From Prolixibacteraceae bacterium (GTDB lineage Bacteria; Bacteroidota; Bacteroidia; Bacteroidales; Prolixibacteraceae): a stretch of 47,142 nucleotides of DNA. The notes beneath the pieces were generated by a model. It ran no database searches, was not told where the DNA came from, and worked only from the letters and a program-made list of their open reading frames with translations. Made by a program: the position numbers and the translations under genes. The number at the start of each line of letters is the position of its first letter. The first letter of the stretch is position 1. The stretch lies in NCBI GenBank assembly GCA_003457135.1, contig DMSQ01000066.1:1-47142 (forward strand), in the 5' to 3' direction. Of this stretch, positions 16,798 to 26,246 are shown in pieces.

Positions 16798-19700
16798 TTA
16801 TTGGCTTTCAACAACTTCCAATTCTTCACCCTCATCCTTTCGTTTTTTCCTGAAACGGTCTTTCACCCCATCAAAAACATCGAACACACAAGGAATCACA
16901 ATCAGTGACATCAAAGTAGATGTGGTTAATCCGCCAATAACAGCTAATGCCATTGGTGCACGCAACGATGCACTTTCGCCAAATCCAAATGTTAGTGGCA
17001 GCAAGGCTAAAATGGTCGTCAGCGTGGTCATCAGGATCGGACGGATACGTTGTTGCCCGGCTTGCTGAATGGCCAAATGACGCGGCACTCCTTCTTTCTG
17101 AAGTTGTAAAATCCGGTCAACCAGCAGTATCGAGTTGTTAACGGCTATCCCAACCAGCATAATGATGCCAATAATGGCCATGATGTTGAGTGTTTGCCCA
17201 AGAATAAAGAAGACCAGGATTGAGCCTACTACTGCCACCGGAATAGTCAACAGGATGGTGAAGGGGTGCAGAAGCGATTCGAATTGTGAAGCCAGCACCA
17301 TGAACACCAGTATAATTGATAACATCATCGCAAAGCTGAGAGCATCCATCGATTCCTGCCGCTTTTCTTCTTCTCCCGTTATCTTGATTTTATAATCGGG
17401 CGGAAGGCTGATGTCAACCATCGCCTGATTTACTTTTTTAACCATCTTGTCGAGGGCTATATCTTTATCCATGTATGCGGTAATTTTGCCAATCCGGGTC
17501 TGGTTTCTGCGGAAGATTTCCTTTGGGGAGGTGCCTTCACGGATATCGGCAATTTCGTTAATGCGCACTACCTGAGTTCCATTTTTGATGATCATATCCG
17601 ATAAATCAGCCAGTCCTTTGTCGGGCAAACGAAGCGTGATGTCCTGCATTTCGCCGCCTTTCTCAACTGTTCCGGCAACTTTACCGGTTAATTGATCCTG
17701 AATTTGTGTCACTACATTGGCAACGCTCATGTTAAAGATTCCGGCACGGAGGCGGTCAACCATAATTTCAACTTCGGGCGATCCACCTTCCATCGAAGCT
17801 TCAATGTTATATAATTCAGGAATTCCGGTAACCGCTGTTTTTACTTCCTGCGATAAATTTTCGATGATGTCCAGATCTTCTCCCTGAATTTCAACCACCA
17901 GCGGGGCTTCGTCGGTTCCCATCAGGCCGCCCAGCGCCGTTTGGTCCTGAACAAATTTCAGTTCCAGATCGGGCATTTCGCCCAAAGCCTGTGAAATGGA
18001 CTGAATGGCCCAGGTTGATCCTTTTTGTCCTTCAGGGTTCAGTATGATTTTGATGTTTGCTGTATTTTCACCCTGAAAAAGAGCATCCTGACTATCGAGC
18101 ATCCCGGTTGACGGGCCAATCTGACTGAAAAGGGTCTCCAGTTCATCGCCCAATACTTCACGGATCATGTTTTCCATATTTTCGACGGCAGCGCTGGTTC
18201 GCTGGAGCCGGGTTCCTTCCTGCATTTTCATTTCAAGGGTAAATTGCCGTGTTTCTGATTTAGGCATAAATTCAGTGCCGATAAACGGGAAAATAAAAGC
18301 AGAAAGCCCTAAAAGAACAACAGTTGCAAGAATTATAGCCCATTTAAACCTAAGCATATTCCCTAATAATTTGCCGTATCCTTTAATGTTGATTGACTTT
18401 TGAACTTTTGGCGGCGCACTGTTTTTGTAGAAATAATTGAACATCATTGGGATGAGCAGAGTAGCTATAACCAGCGATGAGAGCAGTGAAAAAGTGATGG
18501 TCCATGCCTGATCGCGGAACAATTCGCCTGAAGCTCCATGCAAATAAACTATGGGAAGGAATACTACAATAGTAGTAATTGTTGATGAAGTGATAGCCCC
18601 GCTAACCTGCGATGTACCCTCAATGGCGGCATCTTTCACCGACATGCCGCTCTCGCGCAGACGGAAAATATTTTCCATGACCACGATGGCATTATCTACC
18701 AGCATACCGGCGCCAAGCGCAAGTCCTCCAAGCGTCATAATATTCAGGCTGAGGTCGTTGAAATACATCAGGTTGAAGGTGGCGATAATTGAAATGGGCA
18801 TAGCCAAACTCACGATCAGGGTAGTTCCGATGCGGCGCAGGAAAACAAAAAGGACGAATACAGCCAGCAGGATTCCCATCAACGCGGTATTTTTTACTTC
18901 TTTAATGGCATTATTGATGAAAGTACCCTGGTTTGAAACTACAGTAAGGCGGTGACCTGGCAACGCTTTCTCCATATCGGCCAGAGCTTTCGAAACATCT
19001 TCAACCGCTTTTACCGTGTTAAAACGGGTTTCCTTGTAAATGGACAAACCGAGACATCGGGCGCCGTTCATGCGGACAATGTTTTCAGGTTCTTTATTGG
19101 CAAAACTGATTTTAGCCACTTCGCGCAGATAAATCGGCGCTTTTTCGGCAAGCTGATCGCCGGTAATAATTGATTTGTATCCAACAATGGTATTCTCGAA
19201 GTCGCTCAGGTCGGTAAGTAAACTTACGCCCTTAACCACGTATTTCATTCCCATTTCGGTGATCGAACCGCCTGAAATACTTTGATTGAAGCTTTGGATA
19301 CGGGTGTTCAGTTCGTCGAGTGTCAGCCCGAAAGCATCGAGCATGTACTGATCGGTTTCGATAAGCACCTCATTTTCTTCGGCACCCGAAACTTCCACTT
19401 CAGCCACACCTTCGAGTCTCACGAGCTCATTCCGGATGTAGTTTTCGGCCACCTTCCGGAGTTCGTTCATGTCGTCAATACTTTCGTGCGAAAGGCCGAC
19501 GACCATTACCGGAGTGGTATTCGGATCGTGTTGGGTAATGTTTATTTCGTCTATATCCTGATTTTGTGCAAATGCGCTGGCAGCCTTCTGAAGGTCGAGA
19601 AATGCTTCGTCCATGTCTTTGGTCCAGGCATATTCCACGGTAATCTGGGCAGTACCCACTTTTGAAACTGATGAAACCTGCAACACGTCTGACTGACGAA

Positions 19701-19917
19701 TGGCTAAAGCTTCGAGGTTTTCGACAAATTGTTTTTCTATTTCTTCCGGTGGGCGTTCGCCCGACTTGAGTTCGATAAACAAACGGGGATTGTTTATCTC
19801 CGGAAACAGGTCAATGCCCAGCTTGTCGAAGGAAATGTATCCCAGCAGAACAACGGCCAGCACCATCATCAGGATAGTTACCGGAAAGTTGACAGCAAAT
19901 TGTGTTAGTTTTTTCAT
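16798..19917 (-). CDS. RND efflux pump permease
   Basis: About 1039 residues from the ATG at 19917 (MKKLTQFAVNFPVTILMM), the conserved start of the family; the longer frame to 19980 is repeat-derived spacer. It has the full RND layout: TM1, FDKLGIDLFPEINNP, a periplasmic porter/docking region, TM4 GAGMLVDNAIVVMEN with D408 as proton-relay residue, a second large periplasmic loop, and TM10 IAVNNSILLVDRIL with Asn in place of the Lys found in AcrB. It would be a proton-driven exporter in the inner membrane working with the adaptor and TolC-like genes just upstream. A second RND protein follows (the fusion), so the two may form a mixed trimer as MdtB/MdtC do; that is inference. Confidence 0.95.
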   Translation of the reverse strand: MKKLTQFAVNFPVTILMMVLAVVLLGYISFDKLGIDLFPEINNPRLFIELKSGERPPEEIEKQFVENLEALAIRQSDVLQVSSVSKVGTAQITVEYAWTKDMDEAFLDLQKAASAFAQNQDIDEINITQHDPNTTPVMVVGLSHESIDDMNELRKVAENYIRNELVRLEGVAEVEVSGAEENEVLIETDQYMLDAFGLTLDELNTRIQSFNQSISGGSITEMGMKYVVKGVSLLTDLSDFENTIVGYKSIITGDQLAEKAPIYLREVAKISFANKEPENIVRMNGARCLGLSIYKETRFNTVKAVEDVSKALADMEKALPGHRLTVVSNQGTFINNAIKEVKNTALMGILLAVFVLFVFLRRIGTTLIVSLAMPISIIATFNLMYFNDLSLNIMTLGGLALGAGMLVDNAIVVMENIFRLRESGMSVKDAAIEGTSQVSGAITSSTITTIVVFLPIVYLHGASGELFRDQAWTITFSLLSSLVIATLLIPMMFNYFYKNSAPPKVQKSINIKGYGKLLGNMLRFKWAIILATVVLLGLSAFIFPFIGTEFMPKSETRQFTLEMKMQEGTRLQRTSAAVENMENMIREVLGDELETLFSQIGPSTGMLDSQDALFQGENTANIKIILNPEGQKGSTWAIQSISQALGEMPDLELKFVQDQTALGGLMGTDEAPLVVEIQGEDLDIIENLSQEVKTAVTGIPELYNIEASMEGGSPEVEIMVDRLRAGIFNMSVANVVTQIQDQLTGKVAGTVEKGGEMQDITLRLPDKGLADLSDMIIKNGTQVVRINEIADIREGTSPKEIFRRNQTRIGKITAYMDKDIALDKMVKKVNQAMVDISLPPDYKIKITGEEEKRQESMDALSFAMMLSIILVFMVLASQFESLLHPFTILLTIPVAVVGSILVFFILGQTLNIMAIIGIIMLVGIAVNNSILLVDRILQLQKEGVPRHLAIQQAGQQRIRPILMTTLTTILALLPLTFGFGESASLRAPMALAVIGGLTTSTLMSLIVIPCVFDVFDGVKDRFRKKRKDEGEELEVVESQ

Positions 19918-19930
19918 GCGATTTGTGTTT

Positions 19931-19995
19931 CGGGTTACGAGATACGAGTTTCGGGTTGTTGAGTGTCTCGTAACCCGCAACTCGTAACCCGCAAC
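19931..19995. repeat. Inverted repeat between adaptor and RND genes
   Basis: cgggttacgaga (19931-19942) pairs perfectly with tctcgtaacccg (19966-19977); further copies of the unit (cgggtt, then ctcgtaacccgc) extend to about 19995. It can form a 12-bp stem with a 23-base loop immediately upstream of the RND start codon at 19917, so it could affect translation of the pump. Confidence 0.75.
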
Positions 19996-20005
19996 AATTC
20001 AAACT

Positions 20006-21064
20006 CTATTTCACAATTTTCACTTTCGAACGGTTCTTCAAGGTTTCGAAGCCTTTTACGACCAAACGGTCGTTCATTTTCAACCCTGAAGTTATTTCGG
20101 CCTCATTCTGGGTTTCGTATCCCAGAGTGATGCGTTTTTCGTTGGCCGTTCCATTTTCGACAATAAATACCGTTTTGCCACGCTGGCCTGAAATAATGAT
20201 GTCTTTGGGTATTACAATTACACTGTCTTTGCGGGCAAGAACAATTTCGGCTTTGGCAAACATTCCCGGCCGAAGTTTCAATTCAGGATTTGCCACCTGG
20301 ATAACCCCTTTAAATGTTCGTGTTTCGGTACTGATGGCTGGTGAAAGTTCCTTAACGCTTCCGTGTAAGGTATCGTTCGGAAGGGTATAATTCATAATCC
20401 GAACCATTTGGTCAATCGCCACATCGGTAATGTATTTCTCCGGAAGGTTTACTTCCACGGTCATGGTGCTGTAGTCCATCAGGCTTACCACGGAAGTTCC
20501 TGTTGCAACCTGGGTACTGTTTGTAATTGCAGGAAGATCGGTAATAACTCCTTTAAAAGGAGCCTTAACGTCCATTTTGGCCAATTGAAGATTAGCCCGT
20601 TCGAATGCATCCTTTGCATTGGTATAACTCACTTCCGAATTGCGGTAATCGAGTTGGGTAACCCCTCCTTTTTCGAAAAGCGACTGTTGCTTTTTCATGT
20701 TTTGTTCCGAAATTTCAAGGTTTAGTCTTTTGCTTTCCAAACCGATGCCATTGACATACTCAGCATCTTCAAGTTGAATGATTACCTGTCCGTTTTCGAC
20801 TACATCACCCAAAGAAAAAGGACGGCGGGTCCTTGGATTAACCAACAGCCGGTATTTACCTGTCATTTCAGTTTTTAGAACGGTGGTTTTCGTAGCATTG
20901 AGCGTTCCGGTTGTATTAATCACTTTTTCGATCGAACCGGGTTTGATGTCGGTCACTGAAACTGGAACAGCTAACTCGGTTGTAGTTGTTGCAGGTTGGT
21001 TATTACAGGCCGTTGTGACCCCTATCAGGGCAATCAAGGCAATAAGCTGGTGAAATGATTTCAT
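20006..21064 (-). CDS. Efflux periplasmic adaptor (membrane fusion) lipoprotein
   Basis: 352 residues with a lipoprotein signal peptide (MKSFHQLIALIALIGVTTAC, C20). It has the HlyD/AcrA-type layout: N-terminal lipoyl half with GDVVENGQVIIQLED, a coiled-coil hairpin (about 105-160, LNLEISEQNMKKQQSLFEKG), the second lipoyl half with KAPFKGVITDL, a beta-barrel domain with LRPGMFAKAEIVL, and a membrane-proximal domain. It links the inner-membrane pump to the TolC-like channel. It lies 12 bases downstream of the TolC gene and upstream of both RND genes, and is the only adaptor in the operon, so it must serve any RND or ABC component that uses the channel. Confidence 0.95.
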   Translation of the reverse strand: MKSFHQLIALIALIGVTTACNNQPATTTTELAVPVSVTDIKPGSIEKVINTTGTLNATKTTVLKTEMTGKYRLLVNPRTRRPFSLGDVVENGQVIIQLEDAEYVNGIGLESKRLNLEISEQNMKKQQSLFEKGGVTQLDYRNSEVSYTNAKDAFERANLQLAKMDVKAPFKGVITDLPAITNSTQVATGTSVVSLMDYSTMTVEVNLPEKYITDVAIDQMVRIMNYTLPNDTLHGSVKELSPAISTETRTFKGVIQVANPELKLRPGMFAKAEIVLARKDSVIVIPKDIIISGQRGKTVFIVENGTANEKRITLGYETQNEAEITSGLKMNDRLVVKGFETLKNRSKVKIVK

Positions 21065-21076
21065 ATGAGTTTAGTT

Positions 21077-22624
21077 TTATTTTTTCTTTTGAATGATGTT
21101 TTCAGGAACAATGGCTTCATTTTTTTCAAAATCGTAAAGCGATTGAATTTTTAAGTTCAGCAATTCGATTTTGTAATCAATCAAAGCCTGGGCATACGAC
21201 ATTTTTTTCTGCGAAAGCTGGTTCTGGAACAGGTTCATGTCCATGCTCGTAAGGTCGCCGTTGGCATACCGTTCCAGGTTAATTTCATAAGTCAATTGCG
21301 CGTTTTTTTCGCTTTGTGATGCAATGTCTATCTGGTTCACCAGGTTTTGCAAGCTCCGGTAAATCCTTCGTATATCTAATGTTATTTGTTTTCTTTCTTC
21401 GGTCTGGCTCAATTTCTGTGTTTCGATTACAGCTTCCTGCGCTTTGATACGGGCTTTCTTTTCGCCCCAATCGTAAAGTGGCAAATTAAATGAAACCGAT
21501 ACTCTCGGATTGTTGGTCGGATTATCATAGACATCCTTTAGCTTTTCGTTATCGCCGCTAATTCCTAATGACAAATTAACATCGCCCTTAAATTCGTTCA
21601 GCGATTTGGTCCGAATCATATCAAACTGTGATGTTTCTATATCAATTTCGCGCTGACGTAGTTCCATTCTCGAATTCAGTCCAAATTCAATTGCTTTTTT
21701 TACATCAACCAAAACCGGATTTAGCGCCACATCGGTCATTACTGTAATTTCTTCCAAGATGTCCATCCCAATGTATTGCTTAAACTGGTCTTTGATATTA
21801 TCAAGGCTAACCTGCGCATTCTGAACGGTTGATTTTGCGGTAGCAAAGTTCAGTTCGGCCTGATAAAGTTCTTCTTTGGCTGCAATTCCGGCAGTTACCT
21901 TATTCTGGGTGATCTCGAAACTTTTTTGGGTATTGGTAAACTCATCCTGAGAAATCGTCAGGTTCATCTGCGCCAGGTAAACATCGTAAAAGAATTGAGT
22001 CACCTGCTTCTCGCTGTTTAGTCTTTGCATGGCGTAATTCAACTGGGCATTTTCGAGGTCGAGTTCCAGTTCTTTCAACTGAAGTTTGGTCCGGTTATAG
22101 GTGAACAGTGGTTGAGCTATACTCAAGGAAAGATTATTAAAATATGCTTTGTTCGTTATTGATCCATTGAATTTTTCGACATAACTGTTTTGCCAGTAAA
22201 AGCGATTGACCAGACTAATGGTTGCATCGGTGGGGAGGAAAGGTTGAGTAACGGTAAAAATACTTGAGGGTTGTATCGTTTTACTGGTGTACCATTGCGA
22301 GTTATATATATCAAATTGACGGCGCTGGTCGTAACTCATTGGAGTAACACTTAACGAAAAGTTCGATTTTAACGCGGCATTCTGTGCTTTTAGCGATTGT
22401 TCGGAACGTTCCAGATTCAGCAAAGAGCGACGGATGTCGGGACTGTTGTTACGCGCAATTTCGAGCGCACTTTCGAGTGTCAGAATTTGTTGTGCATTTG
22501 TGGTAAGCAAAAGTTGACCAAACATGAACAGCATGAGTCCCCGATGAAAAAGCCTCCCCCAGCCCCTCCCAAGGAGGGGAGAAAAGAAACTTGAATCTTT
22601 GATTTTATTTTTTAACATGGTCAA
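21077..22624 (-). CDS. TolC-family outer-membrane efflux protein
   Basis: 515 residues from the ATG at 22624; an alternative ATG at 22534 starts directly at the signal peptide (MLFMFGQLLLTTNAQQ). The body has the duplicated helical architecture of outer-membrane factors: ILTLESALEIARNNSPDIRRS, long coiled coils, GITAKEELY-like turns (KVTAGIAAKEELYQAELN) and a second half with PLYDWGEKKARIKAQEA and ERYANGDLTSMDMN. It forms the trimeric outer-membrane and periplasmic tunnel of the export system. Odd feature: residues 11-29 (SSFFSPLLGRGWGRLFHRG) are encoded by a GC-rich repeat that also occurs in the spacer, so the upstream 30 codons may not be translated or may be a recent addition. Confidence 0.93.
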   Translation of the reverse strand: MTMLKNKIKDSSFFSPLLGRGWGRLFHRGLMLFMFGQLLLTTNAQQILTLESALEIARNNSPDIRRSLLNLERSEQSLKAQNAALKSNFSLSVTPMSYDQRRQFDIYNSQWYTSKTIQPSSIFTVTQPFLPTDATISLVNRFYWQNSYVEKFNGSITNKAYFNNLSLSIAQPLFTYNRTKLQLKELELDLENAQLNYAMQRLNSEKQVTQFFYDVYLAQMNLTISQDEFTNTQKSFEITQNKVTAGIAAKEELYQAELNFATAKSTVQNAQVSLDNIKDQFKQYIGMDILEEITVMTDVALNPVLVDVKKAIEFGLNSRMELRQREIDIETSQFDMIRTKSLNEFKGDVNLSLGISGDNEKLKDVYDNPTNNPRVSVSFNLPLYDWGEKKARIKAQEAVIETQKLSQTEERKQITLDIRRIYRSLQNLVNQIDIASQSEKNAQLTYEINLERYANGDLTSMDMNLFQNQLSQKKMSYAQALIDYKIELLNLKIQSLYDFEKNEAIVPENIIQKKK

Positions 22625-22880
22625 GAATTATAGGTTATTTTTTAACTTCCAGAAGCCTCCCCCCAACCCCCTCCAAAAGAGGGGGCTTAAGGAATCGGCA
22701 CTCGTTGATTATTTTTAGAGCCTCCCCCGACCCCTCCTAAGGAGGGGAGAGAGAATTGATACTCGTATATTTTCACTTTTTTCTTATTATTATAATAGAA
22801 CATCGATCGCATATGAGATGTCGTCAGAATTTTCAATTCCCTGGCCTCTCCCCTTTGAGGAGAGGTTGGAGAGGGGCTGT
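22550..22880. repeat. Four copies of a GC-rich palindromic element
   Basis: Copies at about 22550-22585, 22652-22690 and 22718-22752 share the pattern gcctcccccNacccctccN(2-4)ggagggg. A fourth at about 22844-22880 is in the opposite orientation (gcctctcccctttgaggag, then gagaggggct). Each can form a short hairpin. The first copy is inside the annotated 5' end of the TolC gene; the rest fill the spacer up to the permease-peptidase gene. No other gene is visible in this spacer. Confidence 0.8.
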
Positions 22881-22883
22881 GTT

Positions 22884-25800
22884 TCATTGTTTCACCAATT
22901 TTATCGCATCGGCCACAACTACCTGCGCCGTTGACTTATTGCCTAATTCAACTCTGGCCGAATCGCCCGAAAAATAGAACGAGCCCAGACTATTCCATCC
23001 ATTATCAACTGTTTTCAGGTCGATTACAACATTTTCATTTTCGCCGTTGTGAAAAACCGTATAGGTGTATTCGCCCCCAACATCCTGATTATCGCGCCGC
23101 GGGCCCCGCTGACCGGATTTCATGATGTGGCTGAAAACTTCATACGTTCCATCACCTTTGATCGGGATGTTCCAACTTACCTTTTTATTGCCATCGCCTG
23201 AGCGGATATAATGAGCCGAACGTATGAACTCACCGTAGAAACCACTGTTGGTAGTGGCACGCCAGGTGCGCGGGGCACGCCAGGTATTAAAACCGATGAA
23301 CCGTTCTTTGGTCTGCACTTCTTTGAGCAGAATTTTTTGCAGTAAACTGTATTCGGTGGTTTGTGAAAACTTAAAGGTTGAATCCTCATCGTCGCAAATA
23401 AACTCACCAACTTCAGCAAGCCGAACCGGAATGTCCGATATTTTCTCACCCTCAAACGGGGTAGCTTTCGTATCTTCAACAATGTTCTCTAACTGAATAC
23501 GTAATTCAGAAGGTATATTTCGTGATGCCAGGGTATTTATAGTCAAACCGCGGGGAGTTCCGTCGAGAAGGAAGCTAACCTCTTTGGTTTGTTTGCCATC
23601 CAGGCTTACGAGTTTGTCAATAGTCTCAGCATCGCCACCCATAAAGCGGCCTCGTCCGGGGCCTCCACCGCCACCAAGACGGAACTGAACAATTACAATT
23701 CCTTCGGTAGTCTCCGTGTTTGTAATTTTAAACTTCACCATTGTTTTAAGGCGGTCGCCATCCAGCACATTTACGGCATTAACTCCGCCAATCAGGTAGC
23801 CGGGCAGGTTTTTACTGTTGAACCATTTGTCCATAAACGGCAACAAATCAACACCAAACTGAGTTTGAATCCGGCTGTTGAAATCTTCGATGGAGGTTCC
23901 TTTAAACTTAATACTTTTTAAAAAGTTGAACATGAAATCGTCAAAGGCATCATCGCCGGTCCGTCGTTTGATGATGGAGAAAAGCGACTGCCCTTTTTGG
24001 AGGATCACATTGTCTATAATCTTTGCCTTGGTGGTGTCGTTGAGCAACTCAGCAAATGAGAAATCGAGTAAAGCCAGATTGGCCTGTTCGTTTTCGGTCA
24101 TTCCCTGCATATCGCGCATGAAACCCATAGCTCCCGATTGTGAAGATTGTTTCAGGTACGACTCAAAAATACGATCGGTAACCGGCCATTGATCTGATTG
24201 AACAAAATAGGCATGGTTATAAAATAAAGGAAAAGCATATAATGGATTGGCCTTCTCTTCCACTTGAACTTCTCCCTGACTCCGGTTAAAGTCGGGTCGC
24301 GCCGAAGCCTGGGTAAAGAGCGACAAAAAGTTATTAAAAGCCATTACTTTTTTCTCTTCCGGTGTGGTCTGGACATCGCCACCACGGCTTCCCCACCGTT
24401 CCATTCTCTTTATCGAACCATTAAAATCGGCCTCCTGGATCAATAATCCCTTTTCAGGGAAAAGTACAGTTTCGGGCTGCACCTGTTCGCGTTCGCCTAT
24501 TAAAATGCGGGGATAAGAATAAAACTGAATCGGAACTTCAACCAGTGTAAACCGTTGGAACGGATAATACATATCTATTTTGCGTTCATAATCTTTTAAG
24601 GCTGTGGCAATCAGGTCGGGGATAGTGTCTTTTACCGGCTCGAAGAATTTAGTGAAATAATCGTGGCCAGGATGATGGTACAGGTTGAATTCCAGTCCGT
24701 CGATAGTATCGGTTTTCTGCGTGTAATTGCCGATAATCAGCGATATCTGTGATAAATTGGTTTTGTTTGTAAAATGGAAAGTCCCATCTTTTTGTTCCGG
24801 GGTTCCCTGTGAAATAGCAGTCAGCCCGGGTTTGGTTTTTACCGATATGTCAAAACTGCTGAATTGTTTTTGCATCCACTGTTTGCTTTGATTTCCGAAG
24901 CTCGTTCCGGCAATCGGGTACCAGTTGCATTCGCGTGTGAGCAAAACAAAATCAGGAGAAACAATTCCCGATCGTTTATCAATCTTAAACATGAAGGACT
25001 GATAAGCTTTCTGAAGGGTCTTATCGTCCACATCGAGGTAACTCGCGGCTTCGTTCAGGCTTCCGTTGTAGGCAAACTCGAGATCGGCGCTTTCGCCGGG
25101 GGCCAGCTTTGTTCCCGAAAAATCAATCAGGTGCAATTCTCGTTTTATAGTAGTTTCTTGTCCGTTAATGCTGACTTTGCTAACCTTTAAACCCGGATTC
25201 AGGCTGAATACAAAATGACTGACGGTTACCGGATGAGGATTGCTTACTTTCAGTTTTGCTGTTACATCCAGATTATTTCCTCTGTGGTCGAGCACAATCT
25301 GGTAACTTTCTATTTTTAACTGAGGGGTTTCCAGGTTGGCATCATTCAGTAACCTCATACTTTCCCTCAACTCCTGATTATGGGCAAAAGTGGAAATATG
25401 CATTTTTCCCAGCCAAATTCCGGCAGCAAAAAAAATCAGTGCAGGAAACAGGGTCACCGTGTTGCTGAACGGACTTTGTGGCAGCCTTTTCAGGAGCGAA
25501 ATGGTCAGGAATATAAATGCTACACCAAAACAGGCATACATTCCGCGGTGGATCATAATGGCCTGTAAGTTACCAAAACCCATAAAATCGGATTTCAGCA
25601 ATGGCATGCTGTAAGCCATGTAATCGAACAGATAGTAGTATTTGGTATTGAGGTAGAAAATGGTAACCGCTACATAACCAAGCAAAAGAATAAAGGTGAT
25701 GGCCTGATTTCTCAGGATACTCATCACAAAGAACGAAAGTCCGAGAATAAACAGCAGGGTTGGCAAACTGATGATCAGGAAATATTCAAGATAAGCTATC

Positions 25801-26234
25801 CAGTTGACGGTTACATTTTCGGCAATCATGTTAAAAATGATCGCTTCCAAGAGGATAATCAGGTTCAGGATAATGAAAACTACCAGGTTGCCAAGGGTTT
25901 TTCCGGCTACATATTCGCCGTTCGACATCGAGCGGATGTAAATTACATCGGTGGTGTCGAGTTTTTTATCGCGTTTCAAAAAGTCGGATGCCAGAAAAAT
26001 GGCAATAATGGCCTGAACCGTATTCAGCAATAACAGGTTGACGTAAGGAATAACTGACGAAATCGCTTTCATGTCCCAGCTTCCGGCCCCGGCATTGTCC
26101 ATAATCAACATTCCCATGTTAAAGAAGAACAAAAAGACCATGGCCAGAATGGCAAAAATCCTGAAAAACCACGAGCGCAGCAGTGTGGTAATTTCGTATT
26201 TGGCAATGGAAGTAATGTTATGAATGGATATCAT
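22884..26234 (-). CDS. ABC-2 permease fused to a catalytically degenerate M1-peptidase-like domain
   Basis: 1116 residues. The first 290 or so form an ABC-2-type permease: a cytoplasmic N-terminus, then several helices (FFRIFAILAMVFLFFFNMGML, LLLLNTVQAIIAIFLASDFL, FIILNLIILLEAIIFNMI, LPTLLFILGLSFFVMSIL and others). The next 600 residues match the fold of M1 aminopeptidases attached to such permeases, including the helical end KGQSLFSIIKRRTGDDAFDD. No HEXXH zinc motif exists anywhere in the protein and GXMEN is also absent, so peptidase activity is not expected. The last 110 residues (YTYTVFHNGENENVVIDL, GWNSLGSFYF, VVVADAIKLV) look like a golvesin/Xly carbohydrate-binding-type beta-sandwich. 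The gene lies 12 bases after its ABC ATPase partner. Confidence 0.88.
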   Translation of the reverse strand: MISIHNITSIAKYEITTLLRSWFFRIFAILAMVFLFFFNMGMLIMDNAGAGSWDMKAISSVIPYVNLLLLNTVQAIIAIFLASDFLKRDKKLDTTDVIYIRSMSNGEYVAGKTLGNLVVFIILNLIILLEAIIFNMIAENVTVNWIAYLEYFLIISLPTLLFILGLSFFVMSILRNQAITFILLLGYVAVTIFYLNTKYYYLFDYMAYSMPLLKSDFMGFGNLQAIMIHRGMYACFGVAFIFLTISLLKRLPQSPFSNTVTLFPALIFFAAGIWLGKMHISTFAHNQELRESMRLLNDANLETPQLKIESYQIVLDHRGNNLDVTAKLKVSNPHPVTVSHFVFSLNPGLKVSKVSINGQETTIKRELHLIDFSGTKLAPGESADLEFAYNGSLNEAASYLDVDDKTLQKAYQSFMFKIDKRSGIVSPDFVLLTRECNWYPIAGTSFGNQSKQWMQKQFSSFDISVKTKPGLTAISQGTPEQKDGTFHFTNKTNLSQISLIIGNYTQKTDTIDGLEFNLYHHPGHDYFTKFFEPVKDTIPDLIATALKDYERKIDMYYPFQRFTLVEVPIQFYSYPRILIGEREQVQPETVLFPEKGLLIQEADFNGSIKRMERWGSRGGDVQTTPEEKKVMAFNNFLSLFTQASARPDFNRSQGEVQVEEKANPLYAFPLFYNHAYFVQSDQWPVTDRIFESYLKQSSQSGAMGFMRDMQGMTENEQANLALLDFSFAELLNDTTKAKIIDNVILQKGQSLFSIIKRRTGDDAFDDFMFNFLKSIKFKGTSIEDFNSRIQTQFGVDLLPFMDKWFNSKNLPGYLIGGVNAVNVLDGDRLKTMVKFKITNTETTEGIVIVQFRLGGGGGPGRGRFMGGDAETIDKLVSLDGKQTKEVSFLLDGTPRGLTINTLASRNIPSELRIQLENIVEDTKATPFEGEKISDIPVRLAEVGEFICDDEDSTFKFSQTTEYSLLQKILLKEVQTKERFIGFNTWRAPRTWRATTNSGFYGEFIRSAHYIRSGDGNKKVSWNIPIKGDGTYEVFSHIMKSGQRGPRRDNQDVGGEYTYTVFHNGENENVVIDLKTVDNGWNSLGSFYFSGDSARVELGNKSTAQVVVADAIKLVKQ

Positions 26235-26246
26235 ATTTGTTCTGGT

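Noticed and set aside
19918..19980. N-terminal extension of the second RND pump
   Set aside because: The 21 extra residues (rich in TR/SN) are encoded by the inverted repeat; MKKLTQF at 19917 is the family start.
22884..26234. Active M1 aminopeptidase
   Set aside because: No HEXXH and no GXMEN motif anywhere in the protein.
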